64,000 bases of DNA from Cruorifilaria tuberocauda (Eukaryota; Nematoda; Chromadorea; Rhabditida; Onchocercidae), in assembly GCA_013365365.1 (NCBI GenBank), contig JABVXU010000150.1:51560-115559 (forward strand). Direction: 5' to 3'. Below are positions 34,001 to 64,000 of this stretch, one piece after another. Below the pieces are notes generated by a model that was not told the DNA's origin, ran no database searches, and saw nothing but the letters and a program-made list of their open reading frames with translations. The position numbers and the translations under genes were made by a program. Within the stretch, counting starts at the first letter, position 1, and each line of letters begins with the position of its first letter.

Positions 34001-35108
34001 GATGATAATGATAATAGTAACGATGATGGTGATATTGATGATGATGATGATTATACTGGTAGTGATGATGATGATGAAGAGGATGATGATGATGATGATG
34101 GCGATGACGATGATGATGATGATGGTGTTAGTGATGAGAATGATGATGAGGACAGTGGTGATGGTGATGACGATGGCAGTGCCAACAGTAGTTCGAGCGA
34201 TGCAGAAAATGATGAAAATATTTCGGAGCTTAACAGTGACAGTGCATGCCATCGTAGTAGCTCGAGAAATGAAGATGAATTATACTTAGCTGTTCGTCGC
34301 GCAGCACAAAGTGTTGCAACTGCTATTAGCGATCAGGTAATTTTTTGAGTTCGCAGATTTTCATTTTTATACTAGACTAGTTCATCAACTTCATTTTAGG
34401 CCTATAAACTTCTTTACCAAAAAAAATATAAACTTTTATACTTTGATTTTTATATTTTATGAATCAGTCAGCTAGTTCTTATGTATTGGTAAAGAAGTAT
34501 CTATCCTCCATTCTTATGAGTTGCAATTAACTTTATTTATAATTGGATTATTGAGATAACAAATCATTGATAAAGGTTTCCAGGTTTCCTACGTTTTTTT
34601 CATTTTTCGAAGGTGTTTATTTTACTGCTTCAGGCTTCAAATAGCAATCTTGAAAATGATGGTGAAAGCGATTCAAGTGACAATAGCTATCATGACGCTA
34701 TGGACGATGAACCTACACCTCGTCGTAGACGTGATCCTGAAGATGAGGTTTGTTTACTTGTTTCTGCGTCGATGGATAACATTTCCTGCTGGGTAGCGTT
34801 TCGGATTTTTCGGAAATGTTAGATGTTATTAATCGTTTGGGAATGAAGTCAAATTAGAAGTGGTAAGGTTTCAGCGGATATTTGCGTTTCATGACGAAAT
34901 GGTCACGAAAATGATGTTTCTGCAAATTAAAAATTCCTTTCAGCTGCAGCTGCAAACGGAAGAAGAAATGAAGCGTGAGGAGGCACGGTTGGAGGAACGT
35001 AGACGGCAGTTCAGTGATATTTGTAAATTCGCTTCCATGTTTGAACGCCGAATAATGGAACTACCGTTGAACCGTGCTCTTAAAGAGTATATCAAATGCC
35101 TTTGTTAA
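29355..35108 (+). CDS. PCMTD-family protein (isoaspartate methyltransferase domain-containing), expanded
   Basis: Exons: 29355-29455, 29626-29846, 30218-30492, 30785-31015, 31295-31438, 31647-31792, 31961-32053, 32364-32483, 33103-34336, 34634-34747, 34944-35108 (stop TAA); 2,844 bp, 947 aa. All phases close. The N-terminus MGLAASSGQDNDDLIDRLID copies human PCMTD1 MGGAVSAGEDNDDLIDNLKE. The C-terminus IMELPLNRALKEYIKCL copies PCMTD1 IMKLPLPESLKAYLTYF. Human PCMTD1 is about 357 aa; the extra length lies in exons 5-10, mainly the 411-codon exon 9. Vertebrate PCMTD proteins bind S-adenosylmethionine and, through SOCS-box elements, Elongin/Cullin-5; a role as an E3 adaptor for damaged proteins is inferred, not shown here. 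The C. elegans counterpart is an uncharacterised orthologue. Confidence 0.94.
31295..32483 (+). CDS. PCMTD variable middle region, exons 5-8
   Basis: Four small exons with acidic and basic patches: EHPVAQRVNYEDRQPPFREI, ENENEDNDEVEEMDPERRRR, VWFRHHLRAHIANRAAVRRR and a Ser/Thr/Gly-rich end (SYNDSTSGTGRSKKRSL). Exon 5 begins at a TTTTAAG acceptor because the nearer TTTTTAG runs into a stop in frame. Exons 7 and 8 join in phase 2 (CA|A), giving SQYNGLG. No family domain is recognised; this replaces the short basic/acidic tail of vertebrate PCMTD. Confidence 0.82.
33103..34336 (+). CDS. PCMTD giant acidic low-complexity exon 9
   Basis: A single 1,234-bp exon encoding about 411 residues (residues 445-855 of the protein). 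The first part is charged and hydrophilic, with a coiled-coil-like stretch WTEEIVKQLRDLRKKEAEME. The second part contains an aspartate-rich tract (DNA 33980-34190) encoded by GATGAT repeats, followed by Ser/Asp mixtures. No globular domain is recognised. Antisense and off-frame ORFs across the GAT repeat are artefacts of the repeat. Confidence 0.9.
34634..35108 (+). CDS. PCMTD C-terminal exons 10-11 with conserved tail
   Basis: Exon 10 (34634-34747) is acidic and ends in PTPRRRRDPEDE. Exon 11 (34944-35108) begins with a Glu/Arg-rich helix (LQLQTEEEMKREEARLEERR). It ends with FERRIMELPLNRALKEYI plus KCLC and a stop, aligned to the PCMTD1 C-terminus with its conserved LPLP..LK.Y. In vertebrate PCMTD this tail belongs to the Cullin-box part of the SOCS region (family knowledge). 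Confidence 0.92.
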
Positions 35109-36659
35109 TTAATTTTAAGCTCTGTAGATTTATTTTTATTTTGATTGTAATTATACTGCTTTAAAGGTAAAGAAACGAAGGCAGAAAAGATTGATTTTGC
35201 ATCCGTTAAAAAATCAATAATGGTTTTTTTTGAATTCCAAAACTGTAGTACAAAATACATTATGTAGTGCTAAGCGGTTTTCTCATTATGTTTTGATGAT
35301 TTAGAATATATTTATCAGTCAGATTTAACGTATGTGAAATTTTGATTTGTATTTTTTGTAAAGCTTATTATTTCTAATTATCATTTATGCATAAGATTTA
35401 TTTTCATTTCATGTTTGTTTTATTTTCACAGAATTTGAATGGCCGCATCATTGAATAGCTTGAAACGATTCGCAGAAATCGTGCCAATTTTGGAAATTTT
35501 TTTTTCTAAACTGTGTGAAACTTTTAATTGTCTCCCAGTTGTATATTTTCTGTATATATATATTACGTATTATTCTTGTTCTATTCAATAATAATAATAA
35601 ACAGAGCAAACTTTTTTTTCGGATAGTTTCGAACAAAGTAACCTTTTTTTCATATCATAAATATAGTAATATATTTATATGTATTATGTGAGTATCATAA
35701 ATAACCCTGTTTTTTTAATCACTTTTTAGATAATATTTATATGACAAAAAAAAAAGGAAACCAAAACATAATGAGATATAGACAAAAAGAGCGAAAAAAA
35801 GAAAAACATAATTCCTAATAAATTCAACACCATATATGGAAGAAGTACGAGAATGCAATTCATGTGATATACCTAATCAAATGCTTAATATTGTATCACA
35901 GAAAATAAAAATTTAATAGAATATGTACGAACTGATTAAACAAGCATAAAATTATCGTAATTTGCTTCATTTTTAGAAATCTCCGTTGGAATTGAACTTT
36001 TTCAAGTATTAGAGAATTGCCAAGAAGTACAAATTAGCATACTTATGGAATGAATGATATATCTTTTAATAAAATATAAAAACTTATTAAAATGATCCGA
36101 AGAATTTTTTTTTGTTTCCTTAAAGTGGAGAATTTTCGTTTCTCATATCTTTTTAGAAGGGAGGAATGGATGTGATAATTGCACGAAACTATTTTTGATA
36201 ATTGCATGGAACCATTTCTTATACCTGCATTTATTCCTCATACCTGTTGTAATAGATATAAGAGGAATAAACTTTCCAATATATATTAATCAATAATATC
36301 GTTGCATGAAAATGTTTTAAAATTATAAAATAAAAACTTCATAAATTTAAAAATTAATTCATTTTGAATTTTTTTCAAAAATTCATGGAAAAAAAAAACA
36401 AATCAAATTGAACTGTACCATGTTTTCTTTCTTTTTGCATAATTGTAAATGTAAATTTGAAGTAACTTCCGTTTAACAAAAAAATTTGAATAATTTGAAA
36501 TGACTAAAAGTTAAATTTAAAAATGATCAAAAAAAAATAAAATACAGGTATTTTTCGATTTTTACGAAGAAAATTTTTTGTAATAAAAAGAGTAAATTAG
36601 CATTACAAATGATTAAATGACGAAAATTCGAGAAAAACGATAAAATGAAAATATTATAA
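35109..36659. other. Convergent intergenic region between the PCMTD gene and lin-10
   Basis: Holds both 3' UTRs. A minus-strand AATAAA at 36230-36235, about 430 bases past the lin-10 stop, is a candidate polyadenylation signal for lin-10. Otherwise the region is AT-rich with A and T runs; no gene or RNA seen. Confidence 0.6.
35596..35601 (+). terminator. Candidate polyadenylation signal of the PCMTD gene
   Basis: AATAAA about 490 bases after the stop codon, the first perfect hexamer downstream. A second lies at 35817-35822. Either could be used. Confidence 0.4.
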
Positions 36660-55563
<18,904 letters not shown>

Positions 55564-55794
55564 CTGAAAAAAATCTCAATTATTTATTTATCAAGAATTT
55601 TTTTTCTAGTGATAAATGATAAAGTAATCGATAATCTATCAAAAAAAAATTAATTTCTATTTCATAATGAGCTAAAATGGGTTGATTAAAAAAAAATTAA
55701 TTTTATTTGATAAAAATGATTCTTTGTAATTTTTCATTAAAAGCTAAGAGGTCAGTTTTTTTCGCTATAAAGCAGCAAAGAAAAAATAATTTTA

Positions 55795-55985
55795 TTCTTA
55801 TTAATTAATATTAATCACTAACTACTAATAAAGTCATAATATTAATTGCTTAATTACCAAAATCATGATATTAACTACCTAATTACTAAAATTGTAATAT
55901 TATTTTCTAAATAATTATAAAATCATAATATTAATTACCTAGTAAAAAAAAATCATAATATTATTTTCTAAATAATCATCGATAA
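55795..55985. repeat. Degenerate tandem repeat, period about 36 bp
   Basis: Repeated TCATAATATTAATTACCTAA / TTACTAAAAT(T)G units, about five copies, just 5' of the lin-10 exon at 55208-55563. Confidence 0.65.
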
Positions 55986-56472
55986 AAAAAAGAGAGAAAA
56001 AACATTTTCTTAATCTTTTCACTTCACTCTCAAAAAAATTTCTCATCCTTATCAGTTAACTTTTACCTCTCTTTTTCCATAAATATTTCCTCTCTTATCA
56101 TTATTATCATATCATATCACAATTGTTCAGTATTTTCTTTCTCTCTTTCTCCCTGTAGTTCACACATTCTTTCTCAAAAAAGAGAGGGAAAAAAAAGAGA
56201 GTAAGGGAAAATTCTAATTTATGAGAAATATTTGTTAGAAATTAAAAAGGAAAAAAAGCTACTAATCAAAAAATAACGAAAATACAATCCAATCATTAGT
56301 TTTCTCTTCCTCTCTCTCTCTCTCTCCCTCTTTTTCTCTCTTTTCCAATTCTCTCCTATATTCTCATGTGAAATTTTAAACCTAAATGATTAACGAAGTA
56401 ATTAACAGTTTCACATGCTACATTGAAATTAATTAAAACTTAACTTTCAGCTATTACAAAAATCCTACACAT

Positions 56473-56720
56473 ATACACATACATACATCCACATACACAC
56501 ACACATACCCACACACACATACATACATACACATACCCACACACACATACATACACACACACACACATACATACACACACACACACATACATATATATAT
56601 TAGAAAAATCCTAATTATCTTCGTTTCATCAAAATCTTTTTACATTTAACATTCATGAAAAATCCCACACATACACACACATACACACATACACACACAC
56701 ACACACATACACACACACAC
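56473..56720. repeat. CA/CATA microsatellite clusters
   Basis: ACACACATACATACAC-type arrays at 56473-56600 and again at 56664-56720, separated by ordinary AT-rich sequence. Confidence 0.9.
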
Positions 56721-57020
56721 TAATATAAATTTATTCCATAAAAGATATCATTGGGTAGGCGGAATATGAGCATAGATATTCACAAGCCGAATTATCACTC
56801 CCAAGAGTATATCATCGGTCTAACAACGGCTGGCTATATTTCAGAGGATTTTATTTGCTAATCATGAAATCCAATCATCGACAATGAACCAAACATGAAA
56901 CTAACGATTAAAATGAAATTATCGACACAGACACCGACAGACAAGGACACCCACACATACACGCGCATGCATGCGTATGCAGTTTTAAAGTAGTAAACAG
57001 ATCAGCAGCTAAGAGAGCAC

Positions 57021-57204
57021 AATTTTCATAAATTTCTCAAATATTTTCCAAGAAATCCCGGTGGGAAACTACTGGTAGATTTGAGAGATAATGTTTGGTA
57101 TATATATATAAAGCTTTAAAGTGAATAACATATCACCAATTAAGAAAATATGATTTTCATAAATTTCTCAAATATCTTCCCAGAAATCCCGGTGGAAAAC
57201 CGTT
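57021..57204. repeat. 55-bp direct duplication, 127 bp apart
   Basis: ATTTTCATAAATTTCTCAAA, TAT(T/C)TTCC(A/C)AGAAATCC and CGGTGG(G/A)AAAC occur at about 57022-57070 and 57151-57198. Confidence 0.85.
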
Positions 57205-58840
57205 GACAGAAAAAAAATATTTCATTTGATAACAAATAGTAATTGAAAGGATGGATAGATGGAAAGAAAATGCATTAAGTAGTAAGTAATATTGTGTTGT
57301 TGAAAGTATTTATTTAGCTTTTATCTTAAAATTAAAAAGGGAAGAAGGAAGAAGAGTGAAATGAATTTCACACATTTGTTAGTACTTTGCAAAGTAAATT
57401 GCAAAAGCCATTTCCATATTTCATTTTCTCATTTTATACATATTTGAGATTACTTTGGGAGTAATTGAATATTTGAAATAACTTTAATAGAATTAAATAT
57501 CCTTTCTTTCTATTCAATATCGATTGATTAGCATATCTGATCAAATCAATTATATTTTTGTGATATGTAAAAATGTATCAAAATTAAAAACGGTGTAATT
57601 TTTCGTCTGAAATATGAAATTTGAATTCTGCAAAAAATAAAAAGTAAGTCCGATAAAGCCACTAAAATGATTTAAATTTTAAATTTAATTTTTGATTAAA
57701 AAAAGGTATGAACTTTGTAATCATATTCAATTATGGTAAAACTTACTGTTTTTATGTATTTGCATTAAGTAAATATTTCAAAACGAACCAATAAAGTTAA
57801 TTTATTATCATAATTAAGAAAATTCGTTCGCTTAATCATTTTTAACAAATCGTCTCTTTTTTGGAATGTCAGTTTAATCGTTATGAAAAAATTATCTTGA
57901 TGTGAATAATCATACTTGAGCCACAAAATTATTCTATAAATGGTGTTTGTCCATTTTACATTATAAATAGGTAAGTGATTCTTATTTTATACTAGTAAAT
58001 ATCAGTATTAATATAAGTATTTATATCGGTATTATTTTATATCAATAAATATTGCTATTTGTATCGGTATTTTATATCAATAAATATTAGTATTAATACC
58101 AATCGATATTATTTTATCGATACAATCGATTTATCGATATTATTTTATATCAGTAAATATCAGTATTAATATCAGTACTAATAAAAGTATTTATATCGGT
58201 ATTATTTTAAACCAGTAAATATCAGCATTTATATTATAGTATTTTTTTATATTACAAATTGATAAAATATTGCTGATTGCTTATTGTTTACGAGGAATTG
58301 AAATAAATATTTCTCAAATCAATCGAGCATAGTAATTTCTCCTTAAATTAAAATTTTCCAATAAATAAAAAATGAGAGAAAAAATTAAAATAGATCTCGA
58401 AAATAATAAACAAAAAGGATCAGAAAGGATGTCAAAGAGATTCTCGAAAATTTTAATCAACATTTATCAAAAAATGAACGAAAGAGAAAAAAAAGTATTG
58501 ATAAAAATATGATGGAAGAGGAGAGAAAATGATGTATTTAACAATCTCATGGCAAAAATATTTAATGACTTATTTTTGGATTAACAAAATCGCATTTAAT
58601 GCGAATGATGAAAGAGAAAGGAAGAGAAAGAGAGAGAGAGAGAGAGAGGAAGGTGAAAAGAAGGGAAACTTCAGATTGAGTTTAATATGAAATTAAAGAG
58701 GTTTCGATTGTATCCTCATTATCTTCCTATCATTCCCTAACTTTCAGCCTCATTTCCTCTTTTCCTTATTTTTTCCTTTTCCTTTTACTGAAAATACTTA
58801 ATAGTTACGAATTATCATGAATAATTTATAAACTTATAAC

Positions 58841-58975
58841 GAAAGCATACGGTATGATAAACTGTTACAATATCCATTTGATTTGATCATGAAAAAAGGA
58901 ATAAGCTGAATGATTTCATCAATCAATAAGATTAGAAAAGCATACGGTATGATAAACTTGTTACAATATGTAAAA
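58841..58975. repeat. Direct repeat of about 35 bp
   Basis: AAGCATACGGTATGATAAAC followed by (T)TGTTACAATAT occurs near 58844 and 58939. Confidence 0.85.
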
Positions 58976-59569
58976 CTTACTAAGACTATTTAATACTTAG
59001 ATAAACAGTATATCGCTTATATTTTTTAACATTTAGCTTAAATGATTACTTTTTGGCAATATTATGGAAAATTCTAATATTTTCATGCTTTAAAACCTAT
59101 ATAAAAGCTAATTAAAGAAGCTTTTGTCTCAGAATATAATGCTTTCACGCACACACATACACGCATACACACACACACATACACACGCACATATACACAC
59201 ATACACATACATACACGCCTACACCCACACATATATATATTCTCACGGAATTTGAAAGTTCCGTTGAAAAAAAAAGGAAAAAATAAGCTTTGAGCCAAAT
59301 GTTACGGAGAAAAACGGAAGGAAAAAGCCGCTCTCAAAGAAAACAATTTCTGATGACTGAATTGGAAAATTTAATGCATGATTTGTTCTGTTTTATTTTC
59401 CGGAATGGGTAAAAACGAGGAAGAAGGAAAACCGGAAAGAGAATTTCATGAAAATGAAATATTGATAATATGAAGATAAATATGGAAGAGTCAACTTTTA
59501 ACAATTTTAATAAAATGATGTAATAAGGAAACAAAATAAAAGGCTAAACTTCCACATTCGGTGTAGAAG

Positions 59570-59735
59570 CAATCAAATCCGGCTATAATTATCTATCATT
59601 TCATCCAGAAACAATCAGATCCGGCCTATAACTATTATTTCTTTCAGAAACAATCAAATCCAGCTTATAACTATCACTCCTTCCGGAAACAATCAGATCC
59701 GGCCTACGACTAACTATCATTTCCTCTAGAAAAAA
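59570..59735. repeat. Four-copy tandem repeat, period about 40 bp
   Basis: The unit GAAACAATCAGATCCGGCCT followed by ATAACTATCATTTCTTTCC recurs with small changes at about 59574, 59617, 59645 and 59685. It is clearly less AT-rich than the surrounding DNA. Confidence 0.85.
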
Positions 59736-60287
59736 TAAGAAAACAAAACTTTAATTCAAAAAAAAAACGTAAAAATGATACAATAATATATTAGAACGAA
59801 AAAATACAAAAAATGAAAATTTTAATTTAATTTTAAAATTTAAAAAATGAAAAATATTCGCAGAAAATAAGAAAAGCAAATAAGCAAATGAGAGATGTAA
59901 GCATCATGATATATGTATATGTGTGTGTGTGTGTGTGTGTATGCCACGGCATTTTAAACAAATTTTTTCCGCATTTTTTTCACCTTTTTTCCGATCCCCT
60001 CTCTCTCTCTCTCTCTCTCTCTATCCCTTTCTTTCTCTCTCTCTCTCTCTATCCCTTTCTTTCTCGTTTAAGTGCATTCCCTTTTCAATGCTTAATCCTA
60101 AGATCAACTCCATCTCATTTCATAGAATTTCTTTCTCGTTTTCCCAAATGCTTTCTTCATCCATCTTTCATTTTTCTCTCTCCCTCTTTCCCTCTCTCTC
60201 CTCCTCCTCCCCCTCCTCCTTCTCCTAATCATACCTCATCAGATGATCCATTCGAGGATCATTTCAAACTGATAAAATTGATATCTT

Positions 60288-60482
60288 TTAAGCTACGAAT
60301 TTCTTATCACTCTCACTATGGTAACAACAACGGCGACATTTGCGCCACAACAACGTCGACATTTGCGCCAGCTTCAATCTATTTAATGTATAGCCAGTAC
60401 ATCTATCCATTATGCTTGTTTCTGTGGTATTGTGTACCTGTCTGTACACCTTATCAGTTATCTGTCCACAATTGTAATTCAT
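60288..60482 (-). CDS. Weak candidate 5' coding exon of lin-10
   Basis: A 64-codon minus-strand frame with Met starts. The part MSTLLWRKCRRCCYH runs to a donor-like A|GTGAGA in phase 1, the phase needed to join the exon at 55563 (giving ..CCYH-I-GNSIS). Against it: the frame crosses a 23-bp tandem repeat (60324-60369), no acceptor or conserved peptide is evident, and the implied intron is 4.7 kb. I do not recognise the peptide. Confidence 0.2.
   Translation of the reverse strand: MNYNCGQITDKVYRQVHNTTETSIMDRCTGYTLNRLKLAQMSTLLWRKCRRCCYHSESDKKFVA
60324..60369. repeat. 23-bp tandem repeat, two copies
   Basis: ACAACAACGGCGACATTTGC plus GCC at 60324-60346 is repeated at 60347-60369 with one G-to-T change. 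Confidence 0.9.
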
Positions 60483-60936
60483 ATTATGAACAGATAGATG
60501 GAATTCTTATACTCATACCCTTATTCTTATAGACTAGGTAAATCCAAAAACGAGTTAAGTCATTTATAAAGTTAAAAAAAGTGACCTTTTAATTTTAAAA
60601 GTAACCCCTAACCTTTTAATGAAATATTAAAAATAATCATTTTTATCAATAAAATTAATTATTTTGGTTAATTATGAAATACAAATTAATTTCTTGATAG
60701 GTAAAAGTAAAAGAAAAAAAAAACATAAAAATAAGAAATTAAACTTTGCTGTTAAAAACTTTGCCGAGAGAGAATTAATGGAAATGAAATGCTGTAAATA
60801 AAATGATCTAATAATCATGATTACTAATAAGCAAAGAAGAAAGTGAAAACAAATAAATCGTTTAGCAATAAAAAGAAATGGAATGATTGTAAGTAAATAA
60901 ATCAGACTAAAACTAATTGCAAAATGAAAAAAAGAA

Positions 60937-60985
60937 TTTCAGTAAGGAAACCGGAAAGAATTTCAGCAAGGAAACCGGAAAAGAA
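60937..60985. repeat. 24-bp tandem repeat, two copies
   Basis: GAATTTCAGTAAGGAAACCG plus GAAA is followed directly by the same unit with T changed to C. Confidence 0.85.
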
Positions 60986-61314
60986 ATATTGTCACAATTA
61001 ATTAATAAATGAAACAAAACGGAATAAATTTCCATATAAAATAGCAAAAAATGAAAGAGGAAGAAGAAATAATAAAATGATAAAATTATTTCAGATGAGA
61101 GAACTTATCATTCAAATTTAAAACTCTCATACTTTTTTTTTTCAGATAACAAAAAAAAAAAGTAAAGAAAATAAAACTGAAGCTTCACTTAAAGAATAAT
61201 TTAACAAATTATTTGAAATTGAAATATTCATGTTAAAACTAAAATTTTGAAAGATTTCTTGATCACTATATCAAATTCCATATAAAACTAGCCTTATCTA
61301 CAATTTAAAAATGA

Positions 61315-61570
61315 AATTACAAATTTACCTGAACTATAATAACTAATTAATTCATGAAAATTCAAAAAAAAAAATGAAATTAAACATTTACCAACTATGA
61401 TGAAAAAAATTAACTTGGAGGAATTTCTAAACAATCAAACTAGAAATTTACTTACTTATAATAAATCAATTTAAGAAATTTCAGAAGAAAATGAAATTAA
61501 ACATTTATCTGAACTATAATAACAAATTAAGTTAAACTTCAAAAAGATGAAATTAATAACTTACCTAATT
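61315..61570. repeat. Degenerate tandem repeat, period about 60 bp
   Basis: Units with (A)AATTTACCTGAACTATAAT followed by A-rich sequence and GAAATTAAACATTTA recur about four times. Confidence 0.65.
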
Positions 61571-61819
61571 TACAGAGATATTTTAAAAGGAAAAAAGCAA
61601 TTCATTTATTCTCTAAAATTATTTTTCTTACAATTTAAAATTAGAGGGGCAAAAAAAATAGAAAAGATGAATTGCAAGGAAAACGGAAGAGAAGAAAAAA
61701 GCCACCACGGATGAAGGCGAGGAAACGATTGAAATTTTATTTTATGTGATAGAAATTTGAGAAGTCTAATCTTGCTAAAAGGAATGAATGAAAATTGAAA
61801 GTAAGGAAAAGAGAGGGAC

Positions 61820-61851
<32 letters not shown>

Positions 61852-62587
61852 AAATTGCTAATTTTAAGATAGCTATTACAGAGAGAGATAAAGAGAGAGG
61901 GAGAGAGAGATTGCTAATTTTTAAGATAGCTACCATTTTTGCCTTCAGCGAAAATCTCGATGCATTTCTGCAAACAAAATGTCTTAAAATTTCATTCAGA
62001 TGAAAAAAAAAACGGAAAAAAAAAGAAAACCGGTTTAACGAAATCAACATTTATTCCTACAATTTCATTCTTTTTCCGTTTTCCCTTCTACTTTTTTCTT
62101 ATCGGCAAAAAAAAATGCAGAATTCTTCCGACGATAATTAATCAGTTATCATTATCAAAAGTAATTCTATTTATCACATTTCTATAAAACAGCAATTTCA
62201 ATTTTATAACTATTCAATTGTTAAACTTCAAACAAAAGAAAATCGTGTGATTTTTTAAAATATAAATTATATTTTTAAAGAAAGGATTGGAGGGAAAAAA
62301 AATTGAACTAGATATTTTGAATTTTGGTCTTTTGATTTTTAGTTTTTATTTTATAAATTTTAATTTTTGTTTTTTGAAACGAATGAAATGATGAATTGTA
62401 AATTTTTAATAATTAATATTAGGTTTATTTAAATTATTCAATTGTAACTTTGAATGAACCATGATGAATAAGTAAGGGAAAGTAGTAGTTAGAATAAGTA
62501 CATAATAACTTAATATACTTAATTTATTACAAATCGTTAATCGGTAGCAATAATTTATATTTCATATTTATTCAATTTCTATTATTA

Positions 62588-62625
<38 letters not shown>

Positions 62626-64000
62626 AATTAAAAATTTTGAAAAGCTAAAATTTATTGGAAAATGTGTTAGGAAAAGCCAATACAGTTTTTTTTATCTAGA
62701 AATAACTTATCAAATCATTTGATATCACGGTTGATGTTGATGTTAAATCACTAAGTAAATAATCTTTTTTCATTTATTACAATTTTTAAACTAACAAAAA
62801 ATTTATAAATAAATTTTAAATTCTGGTATATGTGATTGCAAGTAAAAATTAAAATAAACATGAATTTTAGTTTTTTTTCTTCTCAATCTCTCTCTCTCTC
62901 TCTCTCCCTTTCTCTCTCTCTCTCTTTACTTCTCGATGCAAAAAATTTCAAGATTTCATTCATGACTGTTAGCATTTCAAATTTGTAGCAAAAATGTTAA
63001 ATGATGAAACTGGAAAATGGAAATATTTTCTCGTCTATCGATTATTATCGATCAATAGATGATAAAATGTCATGATATCATTTAGTTTAATTATCACTTT
63101 ACCAGTTTTGATAAACTTGCTGATCGATTCCACTCATGGATGAAAATAATTACAATGAAACTTTCTCATCCTTCTATTAACTGATTAATGAAATAAGCAA
63201 CCAAAATTAATATGAACTATCGATTAGTTTAGATTTCTCACACAGAAATAAATAAAAATGAATTTTTGAATTTCAGAAACCTAAACAATTAAACTCTTAA
63301 AATTACACTTAAAGAATCACGCATTAAAAGTTTAAATTAATCAAAATATTAGCAAATTTAACAAACCCTTTCAACCCTATCTGATATTCTCTTATCAAAA
63401 ATAAATGAAGAAGTAAATTAAAAGAGAAAGAAGAAGAAGAAAGCAAGCATTAGTAATTAATTGACAATAAATTAAAATGTGTCTTCTCGAACTTTTCTTC
63501 TAAATGTCTAAAACCAAATTAACAATTTTAATGATTGTTCCACTTCATGTACTTCTTAATTTTCATCGTTGTTTTTTTTTTTTTCATTTCTTATATTTTT
63601 CAATTCCCGTTATCACGATCAATGCTTATTTCAATTCTCATGATTTCTCCTCCCTTCTATCCTCTTTCTTCTTCTCTTATCATAATCTTGATCTTTAAAA
63701 AAAAAAAGGAAAGAAAAACAGTGCTGTATTAATTTCATTAAAAAGTACATCTTTTCCAGAGAACACTGATTAAAATATTGACTTAGAATAGAATAGCGAA
63801 ATTTAAAATTCGTTTAGAATGAAGAAAGTTCAATCAAACTGACATAAAATACTTACATCATTCTTTTCACTAAACAAATAATTCATTTAAGTATATTGAA
63901 AAGAATTTGGAAGAAATACGAAGATTGCATCACTGTCATCATCACTAATATTATCATTATTATCACTATTACTATTATTACACTAATATTGCTATCATCG

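Larger units (their letters stand above)
55564..64000. other. AT-rich microsatellite-dense region upstream of the known lin-10 exons
   Basis: Over 8 kb without a secure gene. It contains CA arrays (56473-56600, 56664-56720, 59150-59215), a TG array (59919-59940), CT arrays (60001-60060, 62886-62930), GA arrays (58629-58650, 61820-61852), an ATT array (62580-62625) and several tandem duplications listed separately. It probably holds the lin-10 first exon(s) and long 5' introns. The 214-codon plus-strand frame at 59888-60532 runs through TG/CT arrays and is not a credible gene. Confidence 0.6.

Noticed and set aside
33911..34252. Antisense and off-frame ORFs across the GAT repeat
   Set aside because: They are reading-frame shadows of the Asp-coding triplet repeat in PCMTD exon 9 (poly Ile/Met/Val peptides).
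59888..60532. 214-codon plus-strand ORF
   Set aside because: Driven by TG, CT and CCT microsatellites (Val-Cys, Ser-Leu and Pro runs). No conserved domain and no gene structure.

Overview
This window is nuclear DNA from a nematode, most likely a clade III or filarial species. It is very AT-rich. Exons are short (about 60-540 bp) and are bounded by worm-type TTTCAG acceptors and GTAAGT or GTTAGT donors. The three genes match C. elegans genes by protein signature. No bacterial operon, phage, transposon ORF, CRISPR array, rRNA or recognisable tRNA was seen. I predicted exons by hand from splice sites, reading phase and remembered Trio, X11/Mint and PCMTD sequences; every exon chain listed keeps an open frame. 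Coordinates may be off by 1-2 bases where homopolymers were miscounted.

Layout: (1) About 0.3-25.4 kb, minus strand: unc-73, the Trio/Kalirin Rho-GEF, 34 predicted exons (about 1,720 codons). They run from the SEC14 domain (25 kb) through the spectrin repeats, DH1-PH1 and linker to the SH3 domain (0.35-1.27 kb). The DH2-PH2 half should lie beyond the left edge. Two long introns (6.7 and 2.7 kb) flank an isolated exon at 7983-8151. (2) 25.4-29.35 kb: a divergent intergenic region with a hairpin, short tandem repeats and a less AT-rich island. (3) 29.36-35.11 kb, plus strand: an 11-exon PCMTD-family gene (isoaspartyl-methyltransferase fold plus SOCS-box-like elements), about 947 aa because of a large acidic insertion. 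(4) 35.1-36.66 kb: convergent intergenic region. (5) 36.66-55.56 kb, minus strand: lin-10 (X11/Mint/APBA), 19 exons plus a candidate 27-nt microexon, encoding a low-complexity N-terminus, a PTB domain and two PDZ domains. Its first exon was not securely found. (6) 55.6-64 kb: AT-rich DNA full of CA, CT, GA and ATT repeats and small tandem duplications, with only a weak candidate for a lin-10 5' exon.

The genes do not form a pathway operon. In C. elegans UNC-73 is a Rac/Rho activator in axon guidance and cell migration, and LIN-10 is a PDZ/PTB scaffold in receptor localisation. PCMTD proteins are candidate Cullin-5 substrate adaptors. I saw no undescribed multi-gene system. The points worth checking concern splicing: a likely GC-AG intron, a PTB microexon, a duplicated acceptor forming an AG|GT junction, and a possible internal start exon in unc-73. 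The expanded PCMTD protein and the repeat-driven growth of lin-10 introns also merit a look.
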